From: Porphyra umbilicalis
Taxonomy: Eukaryota > Rhodophyta > Bangiophyceae > Bangiales > Bangiaceae
NCBI GenBank assembly: GCA_002049455.2
Contig: KV918779.1
Span: 310,001 to 374,000 of the forward strand
Length of the DNA: 64,000 bases
Direction: 5' to 3'
Part shown: piece after piece, positions 20,755 to 31,615 of the stretch
Numbering within the stretch: position 1 is the stretch's first letter
Layout of the letters: every line of letters begins with the position of its first letter
Notes under the pieces: generated by a model
Seen by the model: the letters and a program-made list of their open reading frames with translations, nothing else
What the model was told of the DNA's origin: nothing
Database searches by the model: none
Position numbers and translations under genes: made by a program

Positions 20755-22954
20755 ATGACACATATCCCGCCGCACGCCAGCACGTTCGTCCCCCTCGCCA
20801 GCTACGCACTTCTTCAACCCTCCACTGCTCACGTCAGCCACAAAGACGGCACCGTGCGGGAGCACGTCGTCCGCCGCCCCTCACCAGCCGCCCCGTCTGC
20901 CAGCGAGGCCACCGTCGCCGCTGCCGCCGCCGCCGCCAACCGCGGCGCGCGCGCCATCCGCTGCGCCGCGGGTGTCCTTGCTTCGGAGGGCGCAGCCGCC
21001 TACACCGTTTTCTCTGGTGCCATGAACATTGTTGTCGGCGTCGGCGTCAGCAGCATCGACCGCCTCTGTGGCCTCCGCCGCCGTCGCGGCGGGCGCCGCC
21101 GCTGACGGTGCCCGTCTCCCCTGTCTGCGCACCTATTGCAGCTCGTCCACTACCGGCACCGCGTCGATCAAGTACAACATGCGGCACGCGGAGCGTCAGT
21201 GGTAGCACGGGCGGCGGTAGCAATGCGGGACGGGTCAGAGGCGGCGGTCGCCAGACCAGGGAGCGCCTCACACAGGACGGCTTGGTGAGCCGGGTCGAGG
21301 CCGAGCACCGACGCCTGGGGGAAGGAGAGGGAACGCGGCATGTGCGGCTGCGAGGAGAGTAGAATGGGGGGGGGGGGGGGGGCACAGCGGTGGCGGCGGC
21401 GGCTGCGGTGCCCGCGGCCGCCGGCCCACGCTCTCCGCCGGTTCAATTCCCCGCCATTCCGGCTGCGGCGGACCTGGGGAAGTTGACCCCCCTACTCTCA
21501 TTGGCGGGCAGAGCAAACAGCCAAACCGTGACCCACCCCCCCAACCACTCCCCCTTAACGCCGGCCGCAAGCCGTCCTCGACCCTCTTCGAGATCCCGGG
21601 GGCGAGCGGACCACGCTGCCCGGTCCGCGTGCCGCCTGGCCGACGCCCGAAATGTGGCGCTCGGCGACGAGCTTCCCTCCGTCGCGGCGTCGGCGGCGGC
21701 CGCGATGCCCGACGCGGAGCGGCCGGATCCCCCCTGCTACCGCCGCCCGGGGGAAGGAGAGACCGGCGGCCGACGCCGGTCAAGCCATGACGGCTGCTCC
21801 GACGTCGCCTGAGACGTGGTGCGGTCGGGCGGCTGGCCCGCCGCCGTGGCGTCGGTGTCCCCCCTTCACGGTCCGCCATTCGAGGTCTGACGCGACAGCA
21901 TCGACGATTGGCTCGGCAACAGCGTCCCCGACGCCTTCGCTGCGGACCAGTCGGTGGCAGGGGGGGCGACCGCGGCGAGGGGCGACGCGGCGGTGGCCGC
22001 CGCCGCCGCCGCCGCTCTCCGGCGGGCGGCCGCGACGGCGGGGGAGGTCCCTGCTGCCACCGCGGCAGCGGCGGTGGAGGCGCTCCGACGACCGCAGGCG
22101 GCGGGCGTCGTGACCGTCTCCGAACGCGCGTCGTCGGGGCACTCGGTGCCGCCCGGCTTCACCGCGCCGAGTGTGGCGGCCGACATCCGCGCTGTGGCTA
22201 GCTCGGCGGTCGTGAGGACTATGTCGATGGCCGCCGCCAGGTCGTCATCGTCCTTTTCGTTGTGGTCCCCCCCGCCTATCCCTCACGTGGTGCCGCCTAG
22301 AGTTGCGTCCACCGTGGCGGTCGCGGCCCCTTACCACGGCCCCAACAGCTCCGCCGCGCGGTCGACGTTAGTACACGTCCACGCGCGGCCCCCCGCCAAC
22401 CCCCTGCTCGCAAACAATGACGCCGCGCCAATCGCCGCCGCCCTCCGCACGGACGTGCGCACACTCGCGTCGACGCTGGGCGTCCGGGAAATGCTTAGAG
22501 CCCCAGCTGACGCCACTCGCCGGTACGCCGCCGCAGCGCCCGCCGCGTCGCCTGGCCAGCACACTACAGCCCAGCTGCTTCCTCGGCGGCGGCACAGGTG
22601 GTGGCAACCCCGGTCGGCGGGGTGCCTACCCCGCCGCCGATGACAGGCACCAATGGCGGGAGTTTGGGAGGTGCCATGACTTCCGCTTCCCCAACGCGGC
22701 GGTTAGACCCCAACCGCACCGCGACGGCCTCCGTCGCCACGCCGAGCAGCGTCCGCGAGGCGAGCCTACCCCCCCACGCCAGGGGGCGCATGCCCCCGCC
22801 CCTCGCAACCGCCCGTCTTGCATCGCCCGCAACTGCCTCCGTCGACCCTGTAAACGCCAACGAGACGACCAGAGCCCGCACGGTGGCGCCCCTCCCCACC
22901 GTGTGTGGCCACGCCTTTCCCGCAAAAGAGCCGCAGCGTTTTTCGTGTTTCTAA
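20755..22954 (+). pseudogene. possible Ala-rich coding remnant (uncertain)
   Basis: Several consecutive plus-strand open segments read like biased but real protein. The first starts at ATG 20755 (MTHIPPHASTFVPLASYALL). A second runs through about 21390-22590 with stops at 21810 and 21885. A third ends at 22952 in another frame (VVATPVGGVPTPPPM onward). Composition is Ala/Ser/Pro-rich with helical stretches (ALRTDVRTLASTLGVREML). The stops and frame changes could be introns or decay; good splice signals were not found for all of them. A G-homopolymer at about 21365-21382 interrupts the region. No family recognised. GC-driven open frames remain a serious alternative. Confidence 0.25.
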
Positions 22955-23721
22955 GCTCTTCTTTTCTGCTCGAAGACGAAGCACCAGCCCATACTGTGCG
23001 GCGTAGCCCTGACCGAACCTCGTCATGGAGCGTTCTGCGCGCAGGACGAGGACGCGCCTCTATGTCATTTGGTTGATGACAGCCGGAGCTCATAGGATGT
23101 GACGGCGAATGGTCGAGGTGTTTGAGCACCCTCTCGTCTTGTGTCTTCACTTCTTCATTCTCGGTACCCATTCTTCCAACTGCTTGTATGTACCTCTCAG
23201 TCCGAATCAAGGTCGTCACTTTAGTCGGCCAAGTGCTTACTGTCCTTCATTTACTATTCTTTCGACTTGACCATTTCTTCCTTGGCAGTTCATCGCGCTC
23301 AGATCATCTTGCCCTCATAGCAGAGCAAGGGTTGAAAACCGCATGAGTCAGGACAGCGGAATGCATGGCTGGTTCTCTCGACCATGACCGACGTACAGGG
23401 CTTCGGAGGCGATGAGGGAGATCATTCATTCCATCCGAACTCCATCGAACTGCTTTCGTCGCAGTACATGATCGCTCAGAAATTCCGGTCTGAATGGTCG
23501 AGGAGTACAAGCCAGTCTACTGCTTCTTTGTCATCTGACGCCGAGAGAGTCCAGAAAAACATATCCATAAAAAGATGTCATCTTGTTCTCCCATAAAACA
23601 AGAGGGGCTACTCTAGACGTAGGTCCCAAATTAGCAGGCACTCAGGTCCGGTGAAGAACCTCTTACGACGCCATGTGTCCCTCATTGGACGTTCGGCAAC
23701 CTGCTCACCCTCTTCTTCATC
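22955..23721. other. no gene recognised
   Basis: About 770 bp between the Ala-rich remnant and the transposase, with only short overlapping open frames and no recognisable protein or RNA. Confidence 0.4.
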
Positions 23722-26552
23722 ATGTTCGACGACACGGCGCGGATGTTGGTCATCTCGTGGGTCTTGTTCGAAGACGTGAGCACCTCGGAGGCGGCCAGGC
23801 GCTTGATGTGCGACCGAAGCGCAGCGGCTGCTTGGGTCAGGGAGTACAAGGACACCGACGAGTGGTGGCCGGACCCGGCCATCCGAAATCGTCATGCGGA
23901 TAACTTTCGGGTCGACGAGCACTTCGTCCGCGCCGTGAGTGCCGTCATCTTGTCGGACCAGGAGCAGCTGTTAGGTGAAATGAAGGACGTGTTTATTTTT
24001 TTATCAACTTTGCCTGGTTATCGCGACTCCTACAAGTGCTCAATTGCCACCCTCGACAGCGTGCTGCGGGCTGCGGGCTACTCATACAAGAAGCTCTACC
24101 GCATGTGTCAGGAACGTGATCAAGCAAGGCGGGAGGCATTCATCAGGCTATTTCTGTCAATCCCCCTTCGGTGCCTCGTGTCGGCCGACGAGACCCACAA
24201 GGACGGCGGGGACTTACGGCGACGACGCGGTCGGTGGCTGAGTGGTGCGCGTTACGAGTGCCAGTCGCGTGACCGGAGGGCGATGCTAAGGACTTCAACG
24301 ATGATGGCCGTGTCCTACTCGGATGGGGTGCTTCACTCGGTCGCCACCCCGAGCGTGGAAGAACACTACCAGATCCCGCAGGTGCAAATCGGCTTCTGTA
24401 CCTATCAAACTCATCCCGCATGTTGGACCGCACCGGCCCCTATTGCCCCTCTGAGACGGTGTGTGAACACGAGATCTCTAACCTTTGCAGAGCCTTGCAT
24501 CACGCTGGCAGCGTTCGAACCCTGGGCACAGGCATCAGATCAGGTAAGTTTAGGCAACATCATATTTCTGAGCAGAAGTGGCTGTTTATTATATTTCGAG
24601 GCCGAGGTGTCTGACGCCGTCTCATACCCCAATCTGACCGTGATCATGGCCTAGTACGACTACAGGACACGGCGGAGGGGGCGGGCTGTTCTTCTACACC
24701 ATACCGATGCAGAAAGGATAACATCGAAAGACGGGGGGGGGGGGAGGGGGGGACACAGGCGAGAGAAAAAGAAGAATGCATCGGCGAAAGGAGGAGGACA
24801 TAGGCCCACGAAGAGAGAGGAAAGAATCCCAACTGGACGCAAGCCGGCCGTCAGGGAGGGTGGGGAGGGGGGGGTGGGGGGTGAAGCTGAGGGGGGAGCA
24901 CAGCGGGGCAGGTGGGTGAAGGAGGCGGGGGGACCGCTGTGGGCAGCGAGAAACAGGTGGAGACAGCCCAGAAGACCAGCAGAAGGCAGGCCGGCAGGAG
25001 ACGGGGGAGGGGAAGGTGGGGAGGGAGGGAAGGCGACGTGGAGGCGGCAGGGCGGGGAGGGGGAGTGTACAGTACGAGAAAGGGGGTGGGGAGTGCACAG
25101 TACGAGGGGGGGGGGGGGGGTGCACAGTACAAGGGGGGGGGAGGGGAGTGCACCGTGCGGCAGGTCAGCAAAGGGGGCAGAGAGGGCCGTGTGGGGAACA
25201 TGCTGGGTGTCGTTTCAAGTCAGGCCGTCACTCGCAGGGCGGGCAATCTTGAATCCATGCGGATCGGGTCCAGCTGGCCAATGGTGGGAAAGCACGTCAC
25301 TTCTGTCGCATCCGATTTACGCAGCTATTGGCTCCTACGTCTCGAAGCAGCTTGATCGGATCCCGACGAGAAGCGCGCCCAAACCGGTCTTTCGCCGATG
25401 CCTCAGTCAGATGCCGCCCACCCTCTTCATGACACATGCTGCGGTGCAGACTCCCAGATCCCTTGCTACTCTTCCCCCCCGCGCCCCCTCCGCCCTCTTC
25501 GGCCACCTGCCCTCCAGTGCACTCCCCTCCCGCCCCCCCCCCCCCCCCCCCACCCCCGCCCCCCCCGCCCCCCCCCCCCCCCCCCCCGACGGCCGGCCTG
25601 CGTCCATCCGGGCTTCTTGTCTGTGCTTGTCGGCCGATGTCCTCCCTGCGCCGATGCTATTTTTTTCTTCTCTCTCGTCTGCGTCCCTCCCTTTCCCCCC
25701 CTCCCCCCCCCCTTTTGTTATCCTTTCTGCATCCGTATGCTCTTGAAGTACAGCCCCGCCCCCCCGCCGTGTCCCGCAGTCGTACTGTACCAGGCCATGA
25801 TCAGGGGCACTCGGGAACGAGGAGGAGGAAAGGCGCGTTGGACTCGAAGCATAGAATTTCGCTTCTCCAAACCCATAAATGAAGCCTGTCATTGTGAAAC
25901 CTTTCCCATACGGGAGGAACGGATCCATAGCCTTGCATGATGTCGGGGCTCTCACGTGTGGTCATGGTGACGGGGCTCTTACGCGTGGTCATTGTGTCGG
26001 TCGCGCGATAGCTCCCCACGACTGTTCTGGCCCACAATCTCTAAGTTTTGCTGAAGGCTGCCACAGGGGCCTTCAGGGGTGAGCGCGTGCAACATGCGGG
26101 ATGCGTTTGATTGGTGAAATGGCCGATTTGCACCCTAGAGACGGCGAGTGTTTTACCATGTACCCACCCCCACCACTCCGACCCAGAATTCGGACGATTG
26201 GCTGCTGTTCCTCAACGGGCTGCTCCCAACCATGAACCGGTTCTTGCCTGGTCTACCGTGGAGGCTGCAACCAGACCAGTATGTTCTACTATATGACAAT
26301 GCACCTATCCAATCGGCGGAGGCGGATGCCTTCATCCGCACAAACGGGATCTTTCGTCTTCGTCTTCCACCGTATAGTCAAGAGTTCCAGCCGATTGAGA
26401 ACATGTGTAGTGAGTACTCGCACCAGATCAAGACAGCGCACCACTCGTATCGCGGGGTTCCCGAAGCGCTTCTACACGCAGTTGCATTATCTAAGTTGGC
26501 TGCCCCAAACCTTGCGTCTCACTTTAAGCACAGCCTGTTGGCGGCTGTTTGA
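23722..26552 (+). pseudogene. IS630/Tc1-mariner-type DDE transposase, split by an insertion
   Basis: The N-terminal half (23722 to about 24370) carries a helix-turn-helix region (TSEAARRLMCDRSAAAAWV), a second basic DNA-binding part and the first catalytic Asp in SADETHKD, a motif typical of the eukaryotic IS630/Tc1-like DDE group. The C-terminal half resumes at about 26165-26552 in another frame with WLLFLNGLLP, the second Asp in LLYDNAPIQ and the final acidic residue in PIENMCSE. Between them lie a 1.15-kb TIR element (24647-25797) and unassigned sequence, so the gene cannot be read through. About 350 residues total would be normal for the family. Transposon ends were not found. Confidence 0.75.
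24647..25797. mobile_element. long-terminal-inverted-repeat element inserted in the transposase region
   Basis: The two ends are inverted copies of each other for about 200 bp. The left arm starts TGGCCTAGTACGACTACAGG and the right arm, reverse-complemented, starts TGGCCTGGTACAGTACGACT. Both share GGATGCAGAAAGGATAACA-type and GCATCGGC blocks in the same order. TGATCA directly flanks both ends (24641-24646 and 25798-25803), a possible 6-bp TSD, although the hexamer is itself palindromic. The arms hold poly-G (left) and poly-C (right) tracts and an AGTGCACAGTACGAGGGG-type minisatellite. No transposase inside; non-autonomous foldback/MITE-like. Confidence 0.65.
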
Positions 26553-26683
26553 AACGTTCCAGAGTTGTGTGCGCCTGGTGGGCCGTGGGAGGGTGTCTTT
26601 GCATCTCTGCCTGACGTGCGGGAGTAATGGGTCAAAAGGGACAATACTGTAAACGTCTATCAGATGGCCATGAAAGCAAGGCA

Positions 26684-28433
26684 CTAACGGCGATGGAACG
26701 TGACCCACGACAACACCAGGTCACGCAGTCCCAGTGGGAGGGACGACACATCCGGATGAGGCTCACCTTGCTCGCCCCACTTAGACAAAATCAAAACTAC
26801 GACATCCACCGCACTCACAGTCGAGCCGCACACAGTTTGAACACGTAGAAATCCGGAAAACATACCCCGGCGGACCGTCTCCACGAACGCAGCACGCTCG
26901 GAATCGTCCCCAGGTCCGATCGCAAATGATGCCAGGTTCTCGGCAAAGGCAGCCGCGCCCAGCTGCCGAAACTCGCTGTCGCGTTGGCCTGTGGCTGCCG
27001 ATTCGGTGCTGCCTGGCACATCAGGACCGACTGCGCCGGCGGCCTCTGGCATCGGAGGGGGGGGGGGCGGTGCCTCTCCGGCGTAGAGGGCCCGCCTGTA
27101 AATTGTTCAGCCAGATACAAGAAACAGAAGAAAGGGAGAACAAAAAGAACGCTGGCAACGGAAAGGAGGGTTAGAACGTCAGGTCACACCACAAGTAAAC
27201 GAGGACACACACTTGAGCTGAATACCGCACGTCCCGGCACAGTGCAAGCACGCTCGAGCACGCCCAGCAGAAATTGAACAACAACTCACACTCGGTTGGA
27301 CGTGCTGGCTCCGCCCACGCTGCCGAGCAGGCCATCGATCCGGGCAACCTGAGCGATCTGCTTCTCCGCCGCAGTCTCCGCCAAACGCTTGTGAACTGCT
27401 CGGCGCACGAATGTCGAGTTCGGGGCCTCCCCGCTCGACGGCGACCCAAAATCGACGCCTGCTTGGCTCGCTCCGGCGAAAAGCAGCGCCACGTCACGCG
27501 GCATCCCGGCCGCGAAGCCAGTAGCCAACGACAAGTGGTAGACAGCTCCAAGCGGGTTACGAACCATTGCGGCTCAAGCGTTAGGACCCGATAGCGCCGT
27601 CGTTGCTCGAGCCATTACCGCTCCACGAGCCACATCTGGCTGCTCGGCGACGTCAGATCGTAGAGCATCCCGACGCCAAGCCACATGGGCTTGCGCTTCA
27701 TCGGCGGCGACCGTCGCCGACCGAAAAGCAGCAGCCGCAACTTGCTTCAGGTGGGCGTCCGTAGTTTTCGCACAGACCATCGATGCCACGCTCCACTGAA
27801 AGCCCTTCTTCCGGCGCACCGAGAGCTCGCCTGTTGGGGTAAAGGAAAGATCAAACGCCTTTGACAGCGAAAGAGTGTGGGGAAGGTGGCCCTTTTGCAG
27901 ACACAAATGCCATCTACGAAGCCACGGAGACACAGAGGAACGAACAGAGATCAACCTGGTGGTCAGAATATTGCGAGGTTGAGCAGGCCGGCCAACAGAT
28001 CTCTCGACGATGACAACAGAAGAAGAACATCCCAAACGCATTGTTTACTCAGGGCGCAACGCTTTACCCTTGCAGCCGAGCACGTGCACGCCTGCGTCCG
28101 AAACGGAGCCGGCACGTTCGGGCTCGCCGTGCACTCACGCACGTTCGCCTCACATGTGCCGAAGTTGTGGGCATCGTCGGCAAATCGCCGGCGGTAGCCG
28201 CAAATAGAGCAAGCGTTAGTCGGCGCGGCGACACCCTCGGCCACATCACCGTCAGGTTGATTGGCGACATGCCCACCCTTGTCCGCCGTCTCGGGACAGG
28301 TCCCGGCAGCCAGATCAGGTGAACTGGTCCGGGTTTCCTCCTCTTCCGACGATGACGAACGCGTGCTGGCAGCGAGCCCGGCCGCCTCCCTAGCAGCCGA
28401 CAAAATTGGTTGGATGTCGCTGCTGGATGACAT
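26684..28433 (-). CDS. three-exon gene, unknown Cys/Ala-rich protein (445 codons, one in-frame TGA)
   Basis: Exons 28433-28049, 27830-27290 and 27095-26684 join in phase (385+541+412 nt). Intron 1 (218 bp) has donor GTAAAC and acceptor CTTTCCTTTACCCCAACAG. Intron 2 (194 bp) has donor GTGAGT and acceptor TTTACAG. The start ATG sits in GCCATGT after a CT-rich leader. Exon 1 has an acidic/Ser-rich start and a Cys cluster (CSICGYRRRF onward, eight Cys in about 55 residues), possibly a zinc-binding module. Exon 2 is Ala-rich and helical. Exon 3 starts with a poly-Pro run. A TGA interrupts exon 2 at 27574-27576 with coding-like sequence continuing in the same frame on both sides, so this is a decaying gene, a recoded stop or a mis-modelled splice. 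The exact 3' end is uncertain. No family recognised. Confidence 0.5.
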
Positions 28434-28832
28434 GGCGGGCGTGCGATTGGTCGTGGAGGGAGAGGGTCGGAGGAGAAAGGAGGATAGGTGGGGGGGGGGG
28501 GGGGGGGCTCAGCATTGGCAACGTGACGAGCGGATCTGTCGACAGAAATAGATTGACGAGAGGACGGCGAATCATGCGCCAATTGAGACGTGGAGCAAGA
28601 CCCTCTTGAGTGCGCCAATGACTGGACATGAATGATGCGCAGATGAAGCGTGCACAGCCGAGCTCAGTCGTCAGCCACCAGATGGTGTGGGGCGTGCCAG
28701 TGGCGTGCGACCGACGGACACGTGAAATCGGTCACATTTTCCCAGATCGTCGCCTGCAGCCTGCTCGCAACGCCAAGAGCGTCAAGCTGCTGACTTCCCG
28801 TCTCTGCTCGTCACTTCACCGGCCGTAGCGAT
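28434..28832. other. upstream flank of the three-exon gene
   Basis: No gene. Holds the CT-rich presumed leader of the minus-strand gene and an 18-base-plus G tract near 28490-28507. The rest is unremarkable. Confidence 0.4.
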
Positions 28833-28872
28833 GTAAGTGTCCTCTCTGACAACGGTCAAAGAGGACACTTAC
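28833..28872. repeat. perfect 13-bp hairpin
   Basis: GTAAGTGTCCTCT (28833-28845) and its exact complement AGAGGACACTTAC (28860-28872) are separated by 14 nt. It abuts the next inverted-repeat element and may be part of it or a small insertion at its edge. Confidence 0.75.
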
Positions 28873-29313
28873 TGCTGATCCCCCAATTCTGTCCTCATCG
28901 CCCCGGAACGGTAGTGGAACGGCAATGAATGCAGATCTCTCATTGGTCGAGCAGTCCGACAGCAGTGCATGTCCGGCCCGATCTTTACAGAATGTGCCCG
29001 TACGGCCCCCAATCGCACAATCCACGCCTTCGTTTTTCTGCACTTTTCTGCGAATCTCCCGGAAAATCTCGATATCCCAACGATAGCGGGCCGGTTGCTC
29101 GCTTGACACGGAAGGGATCGGAAGAAAATCTCAAGAAAAAGAAAGATCTCGGTTCTGCATGGAAGTGGCTGTGGGACAGCCAATAGGACGTCTCAAATTC
29201 GTGCTGAGCAGCTGTTTACGGCTGCGTTTAACCAATAGATGGCCAGTTCCACAAGAACCGTACCGCCAGGAACCGTTCTTGGTCGATGAGGACAAAATTG
29301 GGGGACCAGCAAT
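28871..29313. mobile_element. MITE-like inverted-repeat element
   Basis: 30-bp arms (28871-28900 and 29284-29313) are inverted copies with 27 of 30 matches (core CCCCCAATT.TGTCCTCATCG), and weaker similarity continues inward. Length 443 bp, no coding capacity recognised. No clear target-site duplication, so the class is not assigned. Confidence 0.55.
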
Positions 29314-29654
29314 ACATCGCATGCTAAGATGCAATAATGCTTCTCAGAAAGCGCCCTGTTGTCTTGCCAAATGGGACGACGAGGCGACGAATCATGCAAG
29401 GCTCCATGAAGAAACGGCAATCACGAGATTCATGGGTCGGTCTCTCATGACAGCCTCGCCTGCATTTAGCCGGAGACCACTGTGGGATACAAAATGGACC
29501 GCAGAGGCTTGCACGGACCGTGACCTTGAAACATGGGCCACGTTGTCTTTATGTCTCTGAAGAAACTTTAAATTCTATGAGTTTCAACTGTTGGATCCGA
29601 TGACTGTTGCATTCCGTGATTGAGGGATTTTTTGGAGAACGGCTGTATGTAAAG
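29314..29654. other. no gene recognised
   Basis: Short spacer between two inverted-repeat elements. Nothing recognisable; ends with the TSD copy ATGTAAAG (29647-29654). Confidence 0.4.
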
Positions 29655-30418
29655 TAGGGTTGTTGAGTGCGCCCAGGGCGCTCTTTTTCGGCGCATTTTA
29701 GGCGCTCAATGGGCGCTCAGAGGGCGCTCGAGCGCCCAGCGCCCACGGTTTCCTGGGCGCTTTGATGGGCGCTCTGAATAGTAATTGTCATAACATTTTA
29801 ACTACGTGGTCGACCGAGTGCCCGACGACTCTGTCTGCAGCCTCTATGGGCGCGCAGCCCTGGCTGCAGGTGCCCCAGCGGTAAGGCGGGAAGGGCCCGT
29901 CAGGAGGTGGCCATGGCAGCAGCGATGGCCCTTGTCTTGGCGCCAGAGTAGCAGCATCCTTCTCAACCATCTCCCACGACTGCAAGACATCTTTGGCAAG
30001 GATATCTACTTGGCCAAGGCTGCAGACGTGAATAGGTCGGCGTGAGTGTGTATGGTGTGCGTGTGTTTCTTGTCCTCATGGCCGGACGGTCTGGTTGTCT
30101 TCATCACCACCTGGAACATATTCAGCTGTTCTCTTGTTTGTCCTTGGGAGCTGCCGCTGTGGGCGGCACGCAGACACATTGGGGCTTGCGGATGACCGTC
30201 AACAGTCCTTCTTTCACATGCATAGAGAAATTCACAGATGGTCGCTAGTTTCCACGAAACACAGTCAAAACGTAAGAACAAGAGGGGGCTACCTGATCAT
30301 TTATGGGTGCTACAACGGGCGCTCGAGGGGCGCTCAGGGCGCACTGAGCGCTCAAAGGGCGCTCAGGGGCGCATTATGCACCAGCGCCCCGAAAATCGGG
30401 GCGCACTCAACAAGCCTA
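29655..30418. mobile_element. hAT-like non-autonomous element (MITE) with 8-bp TSD
   Basis: Ends are inverted copies: TAGGGTTGTTGAGTGCGCC at the left, and TAGGCTTGTTGAGTGCGCC reading inward from the right. Both sides carry the same 8-bp duplication ATGTAAAG (29647-29654 and 30419-30426). An 8-bp TSD and TAGGG-type ends are hallmarks of the hAT superfamily. Behind each end lies a ~100-bp array of GGGCGCTC-type units in inverted orientation, resembling the subterminal repeats that hAT transposases bind. The 764-bp element has no transposase. It ends about 130 bp beyond the stop codon of the membrane-protein gene. Confidence 0.8.
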
Positions 30419-30547
30419 ATGTAAAGGCCAGGGAACAGTTTTGTTGAGTGGCTGACCAACCACCTGATGAAATGATGTTCATACGGGCAATGCGCGCAGG
30501 ACACCCCGACGGCGCCGCTGGTCCCCCCAGCGGAACGGCCGCGCATC

Positions 30548-31615
30548 CTACACCGCCACCGTGTTCATCCCAGACGTGCGCACCTCGTGGCGCGCCAGCT
30601 GCGCGCGGTACGTGTAGTACGGCCCGATGAGGGCGGCGACGACGACGACGCCGCTTTGGTAGGCACCCACCTCGGGCGGCCCCGTCGGGCGGATGGCCCC
30701 CACCTGCGCGATCGTAAAGTTGAGGTACATGAGCAGGAAGTTGGCGACGGAGAGCGCGAGGAAGGGGTGGAGGAGCTTGCGCGCGGCGCAGGTGGCCACC
30801 CCCACGAGCCCCGTGACGACCATGAGGAGCCCCGTGGCGGTCGTCAAGACTGGAAACACGCCGACGTGGGGCGTCGCGGAAAACGCAGCGTCGAGGCGCC
30901 CCGCCCCCCCCCGCCCCGCCGCGTTGACCAACAGCAGCAGCCCCGCAACGGTGGTGGCGAGCCCCCCGCAGACCATGGTGACGTTCCAAAACACGCCCCG
31001 CGCCGCTGCCTTGGACGCCTGCCCCGACGACGCCCGCGCGGGGGGCGCCTGGTAGCCGAGCAGCCGCATGCCAAACGCAAACTGGCCGCTCTGCAGCGCG
31101 AGGTACAGCGCCACGGACGTGAGGATGGCCGCGAGCAGAAAGGCGCGGGATTGGCCGACCGTGTCAAACGGGAAGAGCGGGTCGGCCAAGTACCGCACCC
31201 GGTACGCCGGGACGAGCAGCACAAAGATGACAAAGGCAAACCAGCTGAGGATGGTTTGCGTGACGAGGAAAGCGACCGTGACGGGCCGGCTGTGCGAGTC
31301 AAAAAATGCGGCGGCGACGCCGACGAGCAAGCCCGTCAGGCCAAACACGCACTCGACGAGCGCCGCGAGGAAGGGGAGGGCGGGCGGCACCACGTCGACG
31401 GGGCGGTCGGCGGGGAAGAGCTCCCGCGACGGGCCCGCCTGGATGAACCGCACGGTGCCTTCGGTGAGCAGCAGCGCCGACCACAGGGCGAGCAGCGCCG
31501 CCGCCTCTTGCCGCTTGTACAGGTGGTCCGACTGGTAGCCGCACGCGCGGCGCTTGCCGTCGGGGTGCCCGCCCCCGCCGTCGGCGCGCGCGCCGTCGCT
31601 CTCCATGGAGCTCAT
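30548..31615 (-). CDS. polytopic membrane protein of unknown function (355 aa)
   Basis: The ATG at 31615 (GCCATGAGC) begins a 355-residue ORF; the frame is open further upstream but only with a GTG. A polar, Gly/Asp-rich N-terminus (about 37 residues, presumably cytosolic) is followed by about eight hydrophobic segments near residues 38-58, 81-104, 112-136, 157-178, 207-231, 251-276, 282-305 and 320-338, with a short hydrophilic loop rich in Ala/Ser/Arg at 188-206. The spacing suggests two four-helix halves. No signal peptide, and no transporter motif that I recognise. Codon use is strongly GC-biased like its surroundings, and there are no stops or frameshifts, so this is one of the best single-copy host-gene candidates. 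No intron visible. Confidence 0.75.
   Translation of the reverse strand: MSSMESDGARADGGGGHPDGKRRACGYQSDHLYKRQEAAALLALWSALLLTEGTVRFIQAGPSRELFPADRPVDVVPPALPFLAALVECVFGLTGLLVGVAAAFFDSHSRPVTVAFLVTQTILSWFAFVIFVLLVPAYRVRYLADPLFPFDTVGQSRAFLLAAILTSVALYLALQSGQFAFGMRLLGYQAPPARASSGQASKAAARGVFWNVTMVCGGLATTVAGLLLLVNAAGRGGAGRLDAAFSATPHVGVFPVLTTATGLLMVVTGLVGVATCAARKLLHPFLALSVANFLLMYLNFTIAQVGAIRPTGPPEVGAYQSGVVVVAALIGPYYTYRAQLARHEVRTSGMNTVAV

Noticed and set aside
24519-24530. Second box-B-like motif (GTTCGAACCC)
   Set aside because: No box A at a suitable distance and no cloverleaf.
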